A DNA stretch of 64,000 nt, from assembly GCF_018917525.1 (NCBI RefSeq), contig NZ_JAHLOS010000023.1, positions 1 to 64,000 on the forward strand, in the 5' to 3' direction. This document shows, piece by piece, positions 43,934-53,781 of the stretch. Under the pieces are notes generated by a model. It was given only the letters and a program-made list of their open reading frames with translations, ran no database searches and was not told where the DNA came from. The translations under genes were made by a program, and so were the position numbers. The stretch is from Enterococcus raffinosus. GTDB lineage: Bacteria > Bacillota > Bacilli > Lactobacillales > Enterococcaceae. Each line of letters opens with the position of its first letter. Within the stretch, counting starts at the first letter, position 1.

Positions 43934-45160
43934 ATGAATCGTGTCGTAATTACAGGCTTTGGTGTTGCCTCACCAATTGGAAACGATGAAGAAACATTTT
44001 TAAAGAATTTAAAAGAAGGAAATCACGGCTTTGGTCCGATCACGCGTTTTGATGCCAGCGAAACTGGTATTAGCGTTGCGGCGGAAGTCAAAGATTTCCC
44101 TTTGGAAAAATATTTTGTTAAAAAAGATACCAAACGGATGGAAACTTACTCGCTGTATGCCATTTATTCTGCAATGGAAGCATTAGAGATGAGCGGTATC
44201 AACACAGAAGAGGAAGACATGGAGCGCTTTGGCGTGATGATCGGATCTGGTGTCGGCGGTTTAGGTACTATCCAAGATCAAGTTATAAAAATGGATAAAA
44301 AAGGTCCAGCGCGCGTATCACCAATGTTTGTGCCGTTAGCTATTGTAAATATGGCAGCTGGAAATGTTGCTTTGCGTATTGGCGCAAAAGGTATTTGTAC
44401 AAGTACGGTAACAGCTTGTGCCAGCGGAACGCACTCAATTGGTGAAGCTTTCCGTAACATCAAACATGGGTACTCAGATGTTATCATTGCTGGTGGAGCA
44501 GAATCTTGTATCAATAAGATTGGTATTTCTGGTTTTGCGGCGTTGACTGCACTTAGTACTTCAGAAGATCCAGCTCGCGCATCTATTCCATTTGATACGG
44601 ATCGTAATGGATTTGTTATGGGTGAAGGTGCTGGCGTCTTAGTCTTAGAGTCTTTAGAGCATGCACAAAAACGCGGAGCAAACATTTTAGGTGAAATCGT
44701 TGGATATGGTGCGACTTGTGATGCTTACCATATGACTGCCCCATCACCAGATGGCGAGGGAGCAGCTAGAGCGATCAAAGAAGCAGTAAAAGAAGCAGGC
44801 ATTCAACCTGAAGATGTAAATTACGTGAATGCTCACGGAACCAGTACGCAAGCCAATGATAAGGCCGAAAGTAAAGCAATCGAAGCGGCATTGACTAAAA
44901 ATGCGTATGTCAGCAGTACGAAATCTTTAACTGGCCATTTATTAGGCGGTGCTGGTGGAGTAGAGGCAGTAGCATCACTGATGGCGTTACAACACCAATT
45001 TATTCCGCCAACTGCGAATATCCAAGAAGTAGATCTAGAAATCAAAGCAAATGTTGTTGTGAATGAAGCAAAAGAAACACCAGTTAATTACGCTGTAAGT
45101 AATTCTCTAGGTTTTGGCGGTCACAACGCTGTGATCTGTTTGAAACGCTGGGAGGCATAA
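43934..45160 (+). CDS. fabF: Beta-ketoacyl-ACP synthase II
   Basis: 408-residue condensing enzyme for chain elongation. C162 (TACASGTHS) is the acyl-accepting nucleophile, with histidines in NAHGTST and TGHLLGGAGG. In E. faecalis the cluster enzyme is FabF while a second, FabO, directs unsaturated acids; only this one is in the window. GAAAGGACGG precedes ATG. Confidence 0.96.
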   Translation: MNRVVITGFGVASPIGNDEETFLKNLKEGNHGFGPITRFDASETGISVAAEVKDFPLEKYFVKKDTKRMETYSLYAIYSAMEALEMSGINTEEEDMERFGVMIGSGVGGLGTIQDQVIKMDKKGPARVSPMFVPLAIVNMAAGNVALRIGAKGICTSTVTACASGTHSIGEAFRNIKHGYSDVIIAGGAESCINKIGISGFAALTALSTSEDPARASIPFDTDRNGFVMGEGAGVLVLESLEHAQKRGANILGEIVGYGATCDAYHMTAPSPDGEGAARAIKEAVKEAGIQPEDVNYVNAHGTSTQANDKAESKAIEAALTKNAYVSSTKSLTGHLLGGAGGVEAVASLMALQHQFIPPTANIQEVDLEIKANVVVNEAKETPVNYAVSNSLGFGGHNAVICLKRWEA

Positions 45161-45162
45161 CA

Positions 45163-45630
45163 ATGGAAATCAACGAAGTCAAAGAACTGTTGAATCAATT
45201 TAACGATTCGAACCTCACTGAATTTGATTTACGCGAGGGCAGTTTTGAATTATATATGAATAAAAATCAAACAAGTCGTCAAACTGCGGCACCTATACAA
45301 ACGGAACAATCCGTGGAAGTGCCAGTCGCTGCAGCAACTCCAACTAGTTCGACAACGGCTGAACCGGAAGTAGAACCAACTGTGACAAAAGGAGATGGTC
45401 AAGTCATCACTTCACCAATCGTTGGGATTGTTTACTTGCAGCCATCACCAGAACAAGCGGCATATAAATCAGTCGGAGATGCAGTGAAGCAAGGCGAAAC
45501 AGTCTGCATCATTGAAGCGATGAAACTATTGAATGAAATCACGAGTGATTTTGACGGTACCATCACTGAGATTTTGGTAGAAAATGAAGACGTTGTTGAA
45601 TACGGCCAACCATTATTTCGAATTGGCTAA
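45163..45630 (+). CDS. accB: Biotin carboxyl carrier protein of acetyl-CoA carboxylase
   Basis: 155 residues: N-terminal helical part (1-35), a Pro/Ala/Thr/Glu-rich hinge (about 40-75) and the biotinyl domain (80-155), with biotinylated K121 in IEAMKLLNE. Two bases after fabF. Confidence 0.97.
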   Translation: MEINEVKELLNQFNDSNLTEFDLREGSFELYMNKNQTSRQTAAPIQTEQSVEVPVAAATPTSSTTAEPEVEPTVTKGDGQVITSPIVGIVYLQPSPEQAAYKSVGDAVKQGETVCIIEAMKLLNEITSDFDGTITEILVENEDVVEYGQPLFRIG

Positions 45631-45645
45631 ATAGGAGGATTTAAA

Positions 45646-46068
45646 ATGTTAACAATTGAAGAAATCAAAGAAATCATCCCGCATCGCTATCCAATGTTGT
45701 TGATCGATCGCGTGGAAGAATTAGAAGCAGGAAAAAGCATCAAAGCGAAGAAAAATGTTTCTGTTAATGAACCATTCTTCCAAGGACATTTCCCTCACGA
45801 ACCAGTGATGCCTGGTGTATTAATCGTCGAAGCAATGGCTCAAGCAGGTGCCGTCGCTTTATTGTCGATGGATGAGTTCAAAGGTAAAACAGCTTATTTT
45901 GGCGGAATCGATAAGGCGAAATTCCGTAAGAAAGTCGTTCCAGGAGATACTTTAGTTTTAGAAGTAGAATTAACAAAAGTTCGTTCTTCAGCAGGTTGCG
46001 GAAAAGGCATCGCTTATGTCGATGGTAAAAAAGTAGCCGAAGCAGAATTGACTTTTATGATTGGATAG
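45646..46068 (+). CDS. fabZ: 3-hydroxyacyl-ACP dehydratase
   Basis: 140-residue hot-dog fold dehydratase. Catalytic H48 ([13 protein letters not shown]) and E62 (VEAMAQAG). It could be the plain dehydratase FabZ or an isomerising FabN paralogue; the location inside the acc/fab cluster favours FabZ. The next gene starts immediately after its stop. Confidence 0.94.
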   Translation: MLTIEEIKEIIPHRYPMLLIDRVEELEAGKSIKAKKNVSVNEPFFQGHFPHEPVMPGVLIVEAMAQAGAVALLSMDEFKGKTAYFGGIDKAKFRKKVVPGDTLVLEVELTKVRSSAGCGKGIAYVDGKKVAEAELTFMIG

Positions 46069-47439
46069 ATGTCTATGTTTTCAAAAATTTTGATCGCCAA
46101 TCGCGGCGAAATTGCTGTACGAATAATCCGTGCCTGTCGTGAATTAGGAATTCAGACAGTTGCGGTTTATTCTGAGGCAGATAAAGAAGCGTTGCATACG
46201 GAGATGGCGGATGAAGCGATTTGTATCGGTCCGGCTCGTTCAAGTGAATCCTATTTGAATATGCAGGAAATTTTAAGTGCGGCGATTGTGACGAATGCTG
46301 AAGCGATCCATCCCGGCTTTGGTTTTCTATCAGAAAATAGTTTGTTTGCGACGATGTGCGCAGAATGCAATATTAAATTTATAGGACCTAGTGAAAAAAC
46401 GATTGACGCCATGGGGAATAAAATCCATGCGCGACAGTTAATGAAAGAAGCCGGTGTTCCGGTAATTCCTGGTAGTGATGGTGCGATCGATACCTTAGAA
46501 GAAGCTGAAAAGCTTGCCGACAAAATCGGTTATCCGGTCATGTTAAAGGCCGCTGCTGGCGGTGGCGGAAAAGGTATTCGTAAGGTTCCAAAAAAAAGTG
46601 AACTAGAAAAGCATTTCCTATCAGCAAAATCAGAGGCGAAAGCAGCTTTTGGCGATGACGCCATGTACATGGAAAAAATCATTTATCCAGCACGTCATAT
46701 CGAAGTGCAGATCCTTGGTGATCAGCAGGGTGATGTGATCCATCTTGGTGAACGGGATTGCTCATTACAACGGAACAATCAAAAGGTTTTAGAAGAAGCG
46801 CCTTCTGTGGTGATTGGCGAAGAGAATCGTAAGATGCTTGGAGACATTGCCGTTAAAGCAGGGAAGGCTGTAAATTACGAAAGTGCCGGAACGATTGAGT
46901 TTTTACGCGATGAAGATGGAAGCTTCTACTTTATGGAGATGAATACGCGTATCCAAGTCGAGCATCCCATCACAGAAATGATCACAGGAATTGATATTGT
47001 CAAAAAGCAAATCAAGATTGCCGCTGGTGAACCTTTGGGTCTAAAACAATCAGATGTGAAATTCAAAGGCCATTCTATCGAGTGTCGAATCAATGCTGAA
47101 AATCCAGCATTCAACTTCGCGCCTTCTCCAGGAAAGATCAAAACGCTGCTATTACCTAGCGGTGGGTTAGGACTGCGCGTAGATAGTGCGATGTACAGCG
47201 GGGTGACAATCCCGCCATATTATGATTCAATGATTGCAAAGATCATCGTTCATGGAGAAGATCGCTTTGATGCTTTGATGAAGATGCAAAGAGCCCTAGG
47301 TGAATTTGTGTCAGATGGTGTGATCACAAATGTTGAGTTTCAAATGGATCTGATCAGTCATCCAAGCGTTCTCTTTGGGGATTATGATACAAGCTTCTTA
47401 CAAAAAACATTTTTACCTGAGTGGCAACAAAGCGAGTAG
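46069..47439 (+). CDS. accC: Biotin carboxylase subunit of acetyl-CoA carboxylase
   Basis: 456-residue ATP-grasp enzyme carboxylating biotin on AccB. It shows ILIANRGEIAVRI, PGFGFLSEN, the glycine-rich KAAAGGGGKGIR ATP loop, MEMNTRIQVEHP and CRINAENP. The start is ATG 46069 directly after the fabZ stop, or ATG 46075; neither has a strong ribosome site, pointing to coupling with fabZ. Confidence 0.97.
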   Translation: MSMFSKILIANRGEIAVRIIRACRELGIQTVAVYSEADKEALHTEMADEAICIGPARSSESYLNMQEILSAAIVTNAEAIHPGFGFLSENSLFATMCAECNIKFIGPSEKTIDAMGNKIHARQLMKEAGVPVIPGSDGAIDTLEEAEKLADKIGYPVMLKAAAGGGGKGIRKVPKKSELEKHFLSAKSEAKAAFGDDAMYMEKIIYPARHIEVQILGDQQGDVIHLGERDCSLQRNNQKVLEEAPSVVIGEENRKMLGDIAVKAGKAVNYESAGTIEFLRDEDGSFYFMEMNTRIQVEHPITEMITGIDIVKKQIKIAAGEPLGLKQSDVKFKGHSIECRINAENPAFNFAPSPGKIKTLLLPSGGLGLRVDSAMYSGVTIPPYYDSMIAKIIVHGEDRFDALMKMQRALGEFVSDGVITNVEFQMDLISHPSVLFGDYDTSFLQKTFLPEWQQSE

Positions 47440-47450
47440 GAGGAATTTAG

Positions 47451-48317
47451 GTGGGCCTTTTTAATAAGAAAAAAAACTACATTCGGATCAATCCTAATCG
47501 CGACAGTGCACCGACGACGAAGCCAACTGTGCCTGACGATATGTGGGCGAAATGTCCAAATTGTAAACGAACACTCTATAAAAAAGAGATGGGTGCCGAA
47601 AAGGTTTGTCCGCATTGCGGATATAGCTTCCGTATCAGCGCTTGGGAACGATTGGCGCTGACGATCGATGAAAAAAGTTTTATCGATTGGGACAATGATT
47701 TAGCTCAAAAAAATCCGATTGATTTTCCTGATTATTTGGCTAAAATCGATAAAATGAAAGAAACAACCGGGTTGGATGAAGCTGTTATAACAGGTAAGGC
47801 GACCATCAATGATCAAACTGTCGCAATTGGTGTAATGGATGCCAACTTTATCATGGGAAGCATGGGAACCGTGGTAGGTGAAAAAATCACACGGCTCTTT
47901 GAAAAAGCAGTTGTTGAAGAATTACCAGTCGTGCTTTTTACGGCCTCTGGTGGTGCTCGAATGCAGGAAGGAATTTTTTCTTTAATGCAAATGGTTAAAA
48001 TTTCTGCGGCGGTAAAGCGTCATAGTAATGCTGGCTTGCTTTATATTACCGTTCTTACTGATCCGACCACTGGTGGTGTCACAGCCAGTTTCGCGATGGA
48101 AGGCGATATTATTTTAGCTGAACCACAAACTTTAGTCGGGTTTGCCGGCCGACGGGTGATCGAACAAACGATTCGTCAACAGCTGCCGGATGATTTCCAA
48201 AAAGCGGAATTTCTTTTACAGCATGGATTTATAGATCAAATCGTTCCACGTTTAGAGCTGCGCGATCGTTTAACGCAATTATTATCATTTCATCAACAGA
48301 AAGGCTGGTGCGAATAA
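47451..48317 (+). CDS. accD: Acetyl-CoA carboxylase carboxyltransferase beta subunit
   Basis: 288 residues. The zinc ribbon is C35/C38 and C53/C56 (CPNCKR ... CPHCGYS), followed by the crotonase-like carboxyltransferase fold with [10 protein letters not shown] and [12 protein letters not shown]. The start is GTG 47451 after GGAGG. The stop overlaps accA by one base; AccA and AccD form a heterotetramer. Confidence 0.97.
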   Translation: MGLFNKKKNYIRINPNRDSAPTTKPTVPDDMWAKCPNCKRTLYKKEMGAEKVCPHCGYSFRISAWERLALTIDEKSFIDWDNDLAQKNPIDFPDYLAKIDKMKETTGLDEAVITGKATINDQTVAIGVMDANFIMGSMGTVVGEKITRLFEKAVVEELPVVLFTASGGARMQEGIFSLMQMVKISAAVKRHSNAGLLYITVLTDPTTGGVTASFAMEGDIILAEPQTLVGFAGRRVIEQTIRQQLPDDFQKAEFLLQHGFIDQIVPRLELRDRLTQLLSFHQQKGWCE

Positions 48318-49102
48318 TGGGTCTGACTGCTGGAGAAATTGTAAAATTAGCGAGGCATCAAGAACGTTTGACTAGTCTGGATTATATCGAAAAGATTTTT
48401 ACTGACTTTCAAGAATTCCATGGCGATCGATTATTTGGTGACGATCCTGCGATCGTTGGCGGAATCGCCAACCTTGCAGAAAAGCCAGTCACAGTGATCG
48501 GGATTCAAAAAGGAAATGATCTGAAAGAGAATATGGAGCGTAATTTCGGTCAACCCAATCCGGAAGGTTATCGTAAGGCGTTACGTTTAATGAAGCAGGC
48601 GGAAAAATTCAATCGACCTGTGATTTGTTTCGTGAATACGCCTGGCGCCTTCTGTGGGGTTGAAGCCGAAGAGCGTGGTGAAGGGGAAGCCATTGCTCGC
48701 AATCTTATGGAAATGTCTGATTTGAAGGTTCCGATTATTTCAATCGTAACAGGCGAAGGAGGCAGCGGAGGCGCTTTAGCCTTGGCTGTAGCTGATGAAG
48801 TGTGGATGATGGAATATAGTATTTATGCGATTTTATCGCCAGAAGGTTTTGCTTCGATCCTCTGGAAAGATGGAAAACGAGCAGACGAGGCGGCTGATTT
48901 GATGAAAATCACCGCAGCTGAACTTTTAGAGTTAGAGGTTATTGAACGAGTCATTCCCGAAACGTTGAGAGGAAAAAAACTCAGCGAGGATAAAATCATC
49001 CGTATGATGAAAAAATCATTGATTGAAAAAATTACTGAACTATCAAAAATTTCTACTAAAGAATTGATTGAAAACAGATATCAACGATTTCGTAAATTTT
49101 AA
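48317..49102 (+). CDS. accA: Acetyl-CoA carboxylase carboxyltransferase alpha subunit
   Basis: 261 residues, somewhat shorter than the E. coli protein, as in other Lactobacillales. Contains [33 protein letters not shown] and [20 protein letters not shown] 48317 overlaps the accD stop; an in-frame GTG at 48308 is less likely. Last gene of the operon. Confidence 0.96.
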   Translation: MGLTAGEIVKLARHQERLTSLDYIEKIFTDFQEFHGDRLFGDDPAIVGGIANLAEKPVTVIGIQKGNDLKENMERNFGQPNPEGYRKALRLMKQAEKFNRPVICFVNTPGAFCGVEAEERGEGEAIARNLMEMSDLKVPIISIVTGEGGSGGALALAVADEVWMMEYSIYAILSPEGFASILWKDGKRADEAADLMKITAAELLELEVIERVIPETLRGKKLSEDKIIRMMKKSLIEKITELSKISTKELIENRYQRFRKF

Positions 49103-49112
49103 TCAAACATTT

Positions 49113-49146
49113 GACGACGGCAAAGGCCGTCGTCTTTGCTTTTATA
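49113..49146 (+). terminator. Terminator of the fab-acc operon
   Basis: Nine-base arms GACGACGGC (49113-49121) and GCCGTCGTC (49126-49134) with an AAAG loop, followed by TTTGCTTTTA. Confidence 0.9.
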
Positions 49147-49193
49147 TAATGAAAATTGGGAGTAGTCAGAAGTTTTCTATCAACAATGGTGAA

Positions 49194-49206
49194 AATATTT
49201 ATACAT
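49194..49206 (+). promoter_or_regulatory. Upstream copy of a 13-bp direct repeat, possible ArgR-like site
   Basis: AATATTTATACAT, identical to 49256-49268, 62 bases centre to centre. The reverse, ATGTATAAATATT, resembles ARG-box half-sites. The regulator is inferred, not shown. Confidence 0.4.
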
Positions 49207-49255
49207 CTATTGGCAAATTATATGCAACAATAGAACTTATATCCAAAAGCTTTTT

Positions 49256-49268
49256 AATATTTATACAT
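49256..49268 (+). promoter_or_regulatory. Downstream copy of the 13-bp direct repeat
   Basis: Second AATATTTATACAT, ending 9 bases before the likely -35. A palindrome ATGAAAATTTCAT (49284-49296) lies in the promoter spacer and may also be part of the regulatory region. Confidence 0.4.
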
Positions 49269-49276
49269 AAAAATGC

Positions 49277-49304
49277 TTGTTTTATGAAAATTTCATGCTA
49301 TAAT
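49277..49304 (+). promoter_or_regulatory. Promoter of the amino-acid ABC operon
   Basis: TTGTTT (49277-49282), 16-base spacer, extended -10 TGC-TATAAT (49296-49304). Confidence 0.7.
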
Positions 49305-49345
49305 AAATTCATTGAAAAAAGCATTCAAAAATAGGAGGAATTAGG

Positions 49346-50188
49346 ATGAAAAAGATTACCGGCTTAGTTATGACATTAGTAGCATTATTTACTCTAGCAG
49401 CATGTGGTGGAGGCGGCGATAAATCATCGGACTCATCAAGTGCTAAAACAGAGGATCAATTAGCAGCAATCAAAAAGGCGGGTGTGTTAAAAGTTGCAAC
49501 GTCAGCGGATTATGCACCGTTTGAGTTCCATACTATGGTAGACGGCAAAGACAAAATTGTCGGTGCAGATATTGATTTAGTTAATGAGATCGCTAAGCAA
49601 TTAGGCGTAAAAGCAGAAGTTTCGGATATGAGCTTTAACACTGTTTTAGCCTCATTGAAGGAAGGAAAATCAGATATCGCCATCTCAGCAATCTCGGCGA
49701 CAAAAGAACGTCAGGAACAATTTAACTTTACTGATAATTACTACAATCCACCACAAGTGTTAATTATCAATAAAAAGAATGAAAATAAATTTACGAGTTT
49801 AGATACATTAAAAGATAAAAATGTCGGTGCGCAAAAAGGTTCGATTCAAGAAGATGTTGTAAAAACACAAATCAAAGATGCAAAACTTGTTTCAATCGAA
49901 AAGGTACCGAATATGGTAATTGAAGTGAACAGTGGTTCATTGGATGCAATGGTTGTAGAAAAAACAATCGCAGAATCTTATGTTCAACAAAATCCTGAAT
50001 TAATGATCGCTAATATTGATTTGAAGGCAAATGAAGATGAAGCTTTTGCGATTGCTTTGCCAAAAGACGGTAGCGATAAACTACAAACAGAAATCAATAA
50101 AATCATTAAGAAGTTAAATGATGAAGGTAAGATTGATGAGTATGTACAACAAAATCATGAATTAGCCGAAAAATCAGCAGAAGAATAG
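49346..50188 (+). CDS. Amino-acid ABC transporter substrate-binding lipoprotein
   Basis: 280 residues. Lipoprotein signal with lipobox LAAC, lipidated C20, then a Gly/Ser/Asp linker. The family 3 solute-binding fold begins VLKVATSADYAPFEF and continues with GADIDLVNEIAKQLG and DIAISAISATKERQ. It captures a polar amino acid (arginine, lysine, histidine or glutamine type) outside the membrane for the permease and ATPase encoded next. The ligand is not determinable; the repeats upstream hint at arginine. Confidence 0.9.
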   Translation: MKKITGLVMTLVALFTLAACGGGGDKSSDSSSAKTEDQLAAIKKAGVLKVATSADYAPFEFHTMVDGKDKIVGADIDLVNEIAKQLGVKAEVSDMSFNTVLASLKEGKSDIAISAISATKERQEQFNFTDNYYNPPQVLIINKKNENKFTSLDTLKDKNVGAQKGSIQEDVVKTQIKDAKLVSIEKVPNMVIEVNSGSLDAMVVEKTIAESYVQQNPELMIANIDLKANEDEAFAIALPKDGSDKLQTEINKIIKKLNDEGKIDEYVQQNHELAEKSAEE

Positions 50189-50200
50189 AGGAAACACGTT

Positions 50201-50890
50201 TTGAACTTTTCTTTTTTGGATAAATACTTATCTTATTTCGTTTCAGGAGCGGGAATCACTGTTATTATCTCGCTAGTTACAGTCTGCCTAGGGACTTTGA
50301 TTGGTCTTGCGATGGCGCTATTGAAACTATCTAAACACAAGCCCTTAAACTGGTTAGCGAATATTTACATCGAAGTGCTTCGTGGCACTCCGATGTTATT
50401 GCAGATTACGATCGGATTTCTATTATTGCAAGGTTTTTTCCCTTCTAAAGATTTAGATGTCGGTGTGTTGACAGTCAGTTTGAGTCGTTTATTTCCGGGG
50501 ATGATTGTTTTATCTTTAAACTCTGGAGCTTATGTTGCAGAAATTATTCGCGGTGGTATTACTGCGGTGAATTATGGTCAGACAGAAGCGGCTCATTCAT
50601 TAGGATTACGGCCAGCGCAAACAATGCGCTATGTAATCTTACCGCAGGCGTTGAGAAATATTTTACCACCGTTAGGAAATGAATTTATTACTTTGATTAA
50701 GGATTCATCTTTGCTTGCAACGATTGGAATCAATGAGTTAATGGGTTCTGCCCAAATTGTTGTCTCAAATTCTTATATTCCTTTGGAACCATTAATTGTC
50801 GCAGCGGCTGTTTACTTCGTGATGACCTTCATCACTTCCCGTTTGGTGAATTTATGGGAGAAAAAACTTGGAAAAGGTTATCAGCGATAA
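50201..50890 (+). CDS. Amino-acid ABC transporter permease
   Basis: 229-residue HisM/GlnP-type permease with about five membrane helices. The EAA loop is EAAHSLGLRPAQTMRYVILPQ, which contacts the ATPase, and VLRGTPMLLQI near residue 60-70 is typical. The start is TTG 50201, 9 bases after GAGG. A single permease gene suggests a homodimeric channel. Confidence 0.93.
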   Translation: MNFSFLDKYLSYFVSGAGITVIISLVTVCLGTLIGLAMALLKLSKHKPLNWLANIYIEVLRGTPMLLQITIGFLLLQGFFPSKDLDVGVLTVSLSRLFPGMIVLSLNSGAYVAEIIRGGITAVNYGQTEAAHSLGLRPAQTMRYVILPQALRNILPPLGNEFITLIKDSSLLATIGINELMGSAQIVVSNSYIPLEPLIVAAAVYFVMTFITSRLVNLWEKKLGKGYQR

Positions 50891-50908
50891 GGAGCAGAGG
50901 TGAACATA

Positions 50909-51643
50909 ATGACAGAAGCACTAATTCAAATTGAACATTTAAATAAAAAATTCGGCGACAATGAGGTTCTTAAGGATATATCTGCAGAGATTCTTCCTGG
51001 TGAAGTTGTTGTAATTATTGGCCCGTCTGGTTCAGGGAAAAGTACATTTTTACGATGTGTCAATTTATTGGAAGTTCCGACTTCAGGAACTATTAGATTC
51101 GAAGGAACGGATATTACTGATAAAAAGAACGACATTTTCAAAACACGTGAAAAAATGGGAATGGTTTTCCAACAGTTCAACTTATTTCCCAACATGACGG
51201 TTTTAGACAACATCACTTTATCACCGATCAAGGTTAAAGGATTGGCAAAATCTGAAGCGGAAACGATCGCCAAAGAATTGCTGGAAAAAGTTGGCTTGTC
51301 AGAAAAGGCAGTGGCCTACCCGCAATCGTTATCAGGTGGACAACAGCAACGTATTGCTATCGCACGTGCATTAGCGATGCAACCAGATGTTATGTTGTTT
51401 GATGAACCTACTTCGGCACTTGATCCTGAAATGGTCGGCGATGTATTAGAAGTTATGCAACAGTTGGCGAAAGAGGGCATGACCATGATGATCGTGACTC
51501 ATGAAATGGGATTTGCTAAAGAAGTTGGTGACCGTGTGATCTTTATGGATGGCGGCGTGATCGTAGAAGAAGGAACACCAGAGGACGTTTTTGACCATAC
51601 GAAAAGCCCTCGAACGATTGATTTTTTGTCAAAAGTATTATAA
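50909..51643 (+). CDS. Amino-acid ABC transporter ATPase
   Basis: GlnQ/HisP-type ATPase of 244 residues: Walker [11 protein letters not shown]-loop [11 protein letters not shown], signature LSGGQQQR, Walker [13 protein letters not shown] and the switch histidine in VTHEM. Starts possible at ATG 50909 (GAGG, spacing about 9) or GTG 50900. Forms one operon with the two genes before it. Confidence 0.94.
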   Translation: MTEALIQIEHLNKKFGDNEVLKDISAEILPGEVVVIIGPSGSGKSTFLRCVNLLEVPTSGTIRFEGTDITDKKNDIFKTREKMGMVFQQFNLFPNMTVLDNITLSPIKVKGLAKSEAETIAKELLEKVGLSEKAVAYPQSLSGGQQQRIAIARALAMQPDVMLFDEPTSALDPEMVGDVLEVMQQLAKEGMTMMIVTHEMGFAKEVGDRVIFMDGGVIVEEGTPEDVFDHTKSPRTIDFLSKVL

Positions 51644-51651
51644 AAATAGTG

Positions 51652-51682
51652 AGACTAGGCAAAGAAAGCCTAGTCTTTTTTT
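51652..51682 (+). terminator. Terminator after the ABC operon
   Basis: AGACTAGGC (51652-51660) and GCCTAGTCT (51668-51676), then a T-tract. Confidence 0.92.
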
Positions 51683-51724
51683 AAACCTTTGTAGTGAAAT
51701 GTAGAGTTTTCAAAAAAATTGCGT

Positions 51725-51730
51725 TATAAT
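51725..51730 (+). promoter_or_regulatory. -10 element of the yqeG operon
   Basis: TATAAT 41 bases before yqeG. No convincing -35 was identified. Confidence 0.5.
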
Positions 51731-51770
51731 CAGGTTTTGTAGAAGTACAAATAAAGTTATAGGAGTTGCG

Positions 51771-52295
51771 ATGTTAGATAAATACAAACCAACGTGGATG
51801 GTTGAAGCCATTTATCAAATAACCCCAGAGCAATTGAAAGCTCATGGACTCAAAGCGGTACTGACGGATTTAGATAATACTCTGATTGCTTGGAACAATC
51901 CCAACGGTACAAAAGAGCTAATTGATTGGCTAAAAATGATGGACGAGGCAGGAATTCCTGTAGTCGTTGTTTCAAATAACAAGGCTAGCCGTGTAGCTAA
52001 AGCGTTAGAAAGTTTTCAACTAGATTTTGTTGCGCGGGCAATGAAACCATTTTCGGTTGGGATAAAGAATGCTCAGCAGCAATTAGGCGTTTCAAAAGAT
52101 GAGATTGTCATGATTGGTGATCAGGTGATGACTGACATTCGCGGAGCTAGTGCGGCTGGCATCCGAAGTATTCTGGTTCGTCCAATTTTGAATACAGATG
52201 GTTGGAATACACGAATTAATCGTTTTTTTGAACGTCGTGTGATGCATGTTTTGTTGCGCAAGGATCCTGAGATGAAATGGAAGAGTGAACTATAA
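51771..52295 (+). CDS. yqeG: YqeG family HAD-IIIA phosphatase
   Basis: 174-residue HAD phosphatase: motif I DLDNTLIAW (nucleophile Asp in DxDxT), motif II VVVSNNK, and the acidic motif IMIGDQVMTD. Substrate unknown; the YqeG group is related to phosphatidylglycerolphosphate phosphatases in plants and cyanobacteria. First gene of a conserved block; its stop is directly before yqeH. Confidence 0.93.
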   Translation: MLDKYKPTWMVEAIYQITPEQLKAHGLKAVLTDLDNTLIAWNNPNGTKELIDWLKMMDEAGIPVVVVSNNKASRVAKALESFQLDFVARAMKPFSVGIKNAQQQLGVSKDEIVMIGDQVMTDIRGASAAGIRSILVRPILNTDGWNTRINRFFERRVMHVLLRKDPEMKWKSEL

Positions 52296-53405
52296 ATGGA
52301 AGAAGAATTATTTTGTATCGGTTGCGGCGCGAAGATTCAAACAGAGCACCCAAATGAATTAGGCTATACACCGCTTTCAGCTTTAGAAAAAGGTTTAGCA
52401 AATGGTGAGGTATATTGTCAGCGTTGTTTCCGTCTGCGTCATTACAATGAAATTCAAGATGTCTCATTGACCGATGATGACTTTTTACGTTTATTAAATG
52501 AATTAGGAAAAGCAGACGCTTTGATTGTGAATGTGGTGGATATCTTTGACTTTAATGGCTCATTGATTCCAGGATTACATCGATTTGTCGGCGATAATCC
52601 TGTACAGCTAGTAGGGAATAAAGTCGATTTATTACCGAAATCATTAAAAAGAGGTCGTTTGACTCAATGGATGCGAGAACGTGCTCATGAAGAAGGCTTG
52701 CGTCCAGTGGACATTCTATTAACAAGTGCGCGTAAACCAAATGAAATGGCTGATTTGTTAGAAAAAATTGAAGAGTACCGGAACGGGCGTGATGTCTACG
52801 TCGTTGGTGTTACTAACGTTGGAAAATCGACATTGATCAATCAAATCATCAAGCAAACTGCTGGTGTACAAGATTTAATTACAACTTCGCAGTTTCCTGG
52901 TACGACTTTAGACAAGATTGAGATTCCATTAGATGATGGACATTACCTTTTTGATACACCGGGAATCATTCATCGTCATCAGATGGCGCATTATCTTGGA
53001 AAAAAAGACTTGAAGATTATTGCACCTCATAAAGAAATTAAGCCTAAAGTTTATCAATTAAATGCTGGTCAAACATTGTTTTTAGGTGGGTTAGCTCGAT
53101 TCGATTTCATTCAAGGGGATCGCGCTTCATTTGTTGCTTATGTATCAAATGATATTGAACCGCACCGGACGAAATTGGAAAAAGCGGATGCCTTCTATGA
53201 AAAACATGTCGGAGGATTATTGCAGCCGCCACGTCCAGATGAGGTCGAAAGTTTCCCAGAACTGGTCCGTTTTGAATTTTCTATCAAAGAAAAGACAGAC
53301 ATCGTTTTTGCAGGTCTCGGCTGGGTAACAGTGACAAAGCCGGCTGTCGTAGCTGGTTGGGCACCGAAAGGCGTAGATGTTTTGACCCGTAAAGCACTGA
53401 TTTAA
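52296..53405 (+). CDS. yqeH: Ribosome biogenesis GTPase YqeH
   Basis: 369-residue circularly permuted GTPase needed for 30S assembly. An N-terminal zinc finger (CIGCG ... CQRCF) is followed by the permuted G-motifs: G4 NKVDLLPKS before G1 GVTNVGKSTLIN and G3 DTPGI. The C-terminal domain (about 230-369) probably binds rRNA. No gap to yqeG. No aroE follows, unlike B. subtilis. Confidence 0.96.
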   Translation: MEEELFCIGCGAKIQTEHPNELGYTPLSALEKGLANGEVYCQRCFRLRHYNEIQDVSLTDDDFLRLLNELGKADALIVNVVDIFDFNGSLIPGLHRFVGDNPVQLVGNKVDLLPKSLKRGRLTQWMRERAHEEGLRPVDILLTSARKPNEMADLLEKIEEYRNGRDVYVVGVTNVGKSTLINQIIKQTAGVQDLITTSQFPGTTLDKIEIPLDDGHYLFDTPGIIHRHQMAHYLGKKDLKIIAPHKEIKPKVYQLNAGQTLFLGGLARFDFIQGDRASFVAYVSNDIEPHRTKLEKADAFYEKHVGGLLQPPRPDEVESFPELVRFEFSIKEKTDIVFAGLGWVTVTKPAVVAGWAPKGVDVLTRKALI

Positions 53406-53434
53406 AATCTATCATCCGAATAAGGGGAGTATGA

Positions 53435-53746
53435 ATGGAATTAAGAGGAAAACAAAAACGTTTCTTACGTAGTCAGGCACACCATTTACAACCGATTTTT
53501 CAAATTGGAAAAAATGGGATCAATGACGCAGTAATTGTTCAGATCAATGAAGCATTGGAAAAAAGAGAATTGATCAAGATCAATTTATTACAAAATACTG
53601 ATGAGATCGCTGAAGATGTGGCTCACGTATTAGAAGAAAAAATCAATTGCAAGATTGTCCAAATTATTGGGCGTGTCTTGGTTTTGTACAAAGCTTCAAG
53701 TAAAGAAAAGTATCAAAAAATCTCAAAAGAAGTTCAAGGTATTTAA
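53435..53746 (+). CDS. yhbY: CRM-domain RNA-binding protein YhbY
   Basis: 103 residues of the CRM/YhbY fold, with the RNA-binding loop IGKNGI (FQIGKNGIND) and LRGKQKRFLRSQAH at the start. Associates with pre-50S particles in the family. GGGGAG precedes ATG. Confidence 0.95.
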   Translation: MELRGKQKRFLRSQAHHLQPIFQIGKNGINDAVIVQINEALEKRELIKINLLQNTDEIAEDVAHVLEEKINCKIVQIIGRVLVLYKASSKEKYQKISKEVQGI

Positions 53747-53781
53747 TCATCATTTTTTAGAATAATGAGGGGGAGTAACTG

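Noticed and set aside
49068-49334. Open frame of 88 codons running from the accA end to the ABC promoter
   Set aside because: It overlaps the accA terminus, its terminator and the direct repeats and promoter of the next operon, with no family similarity.
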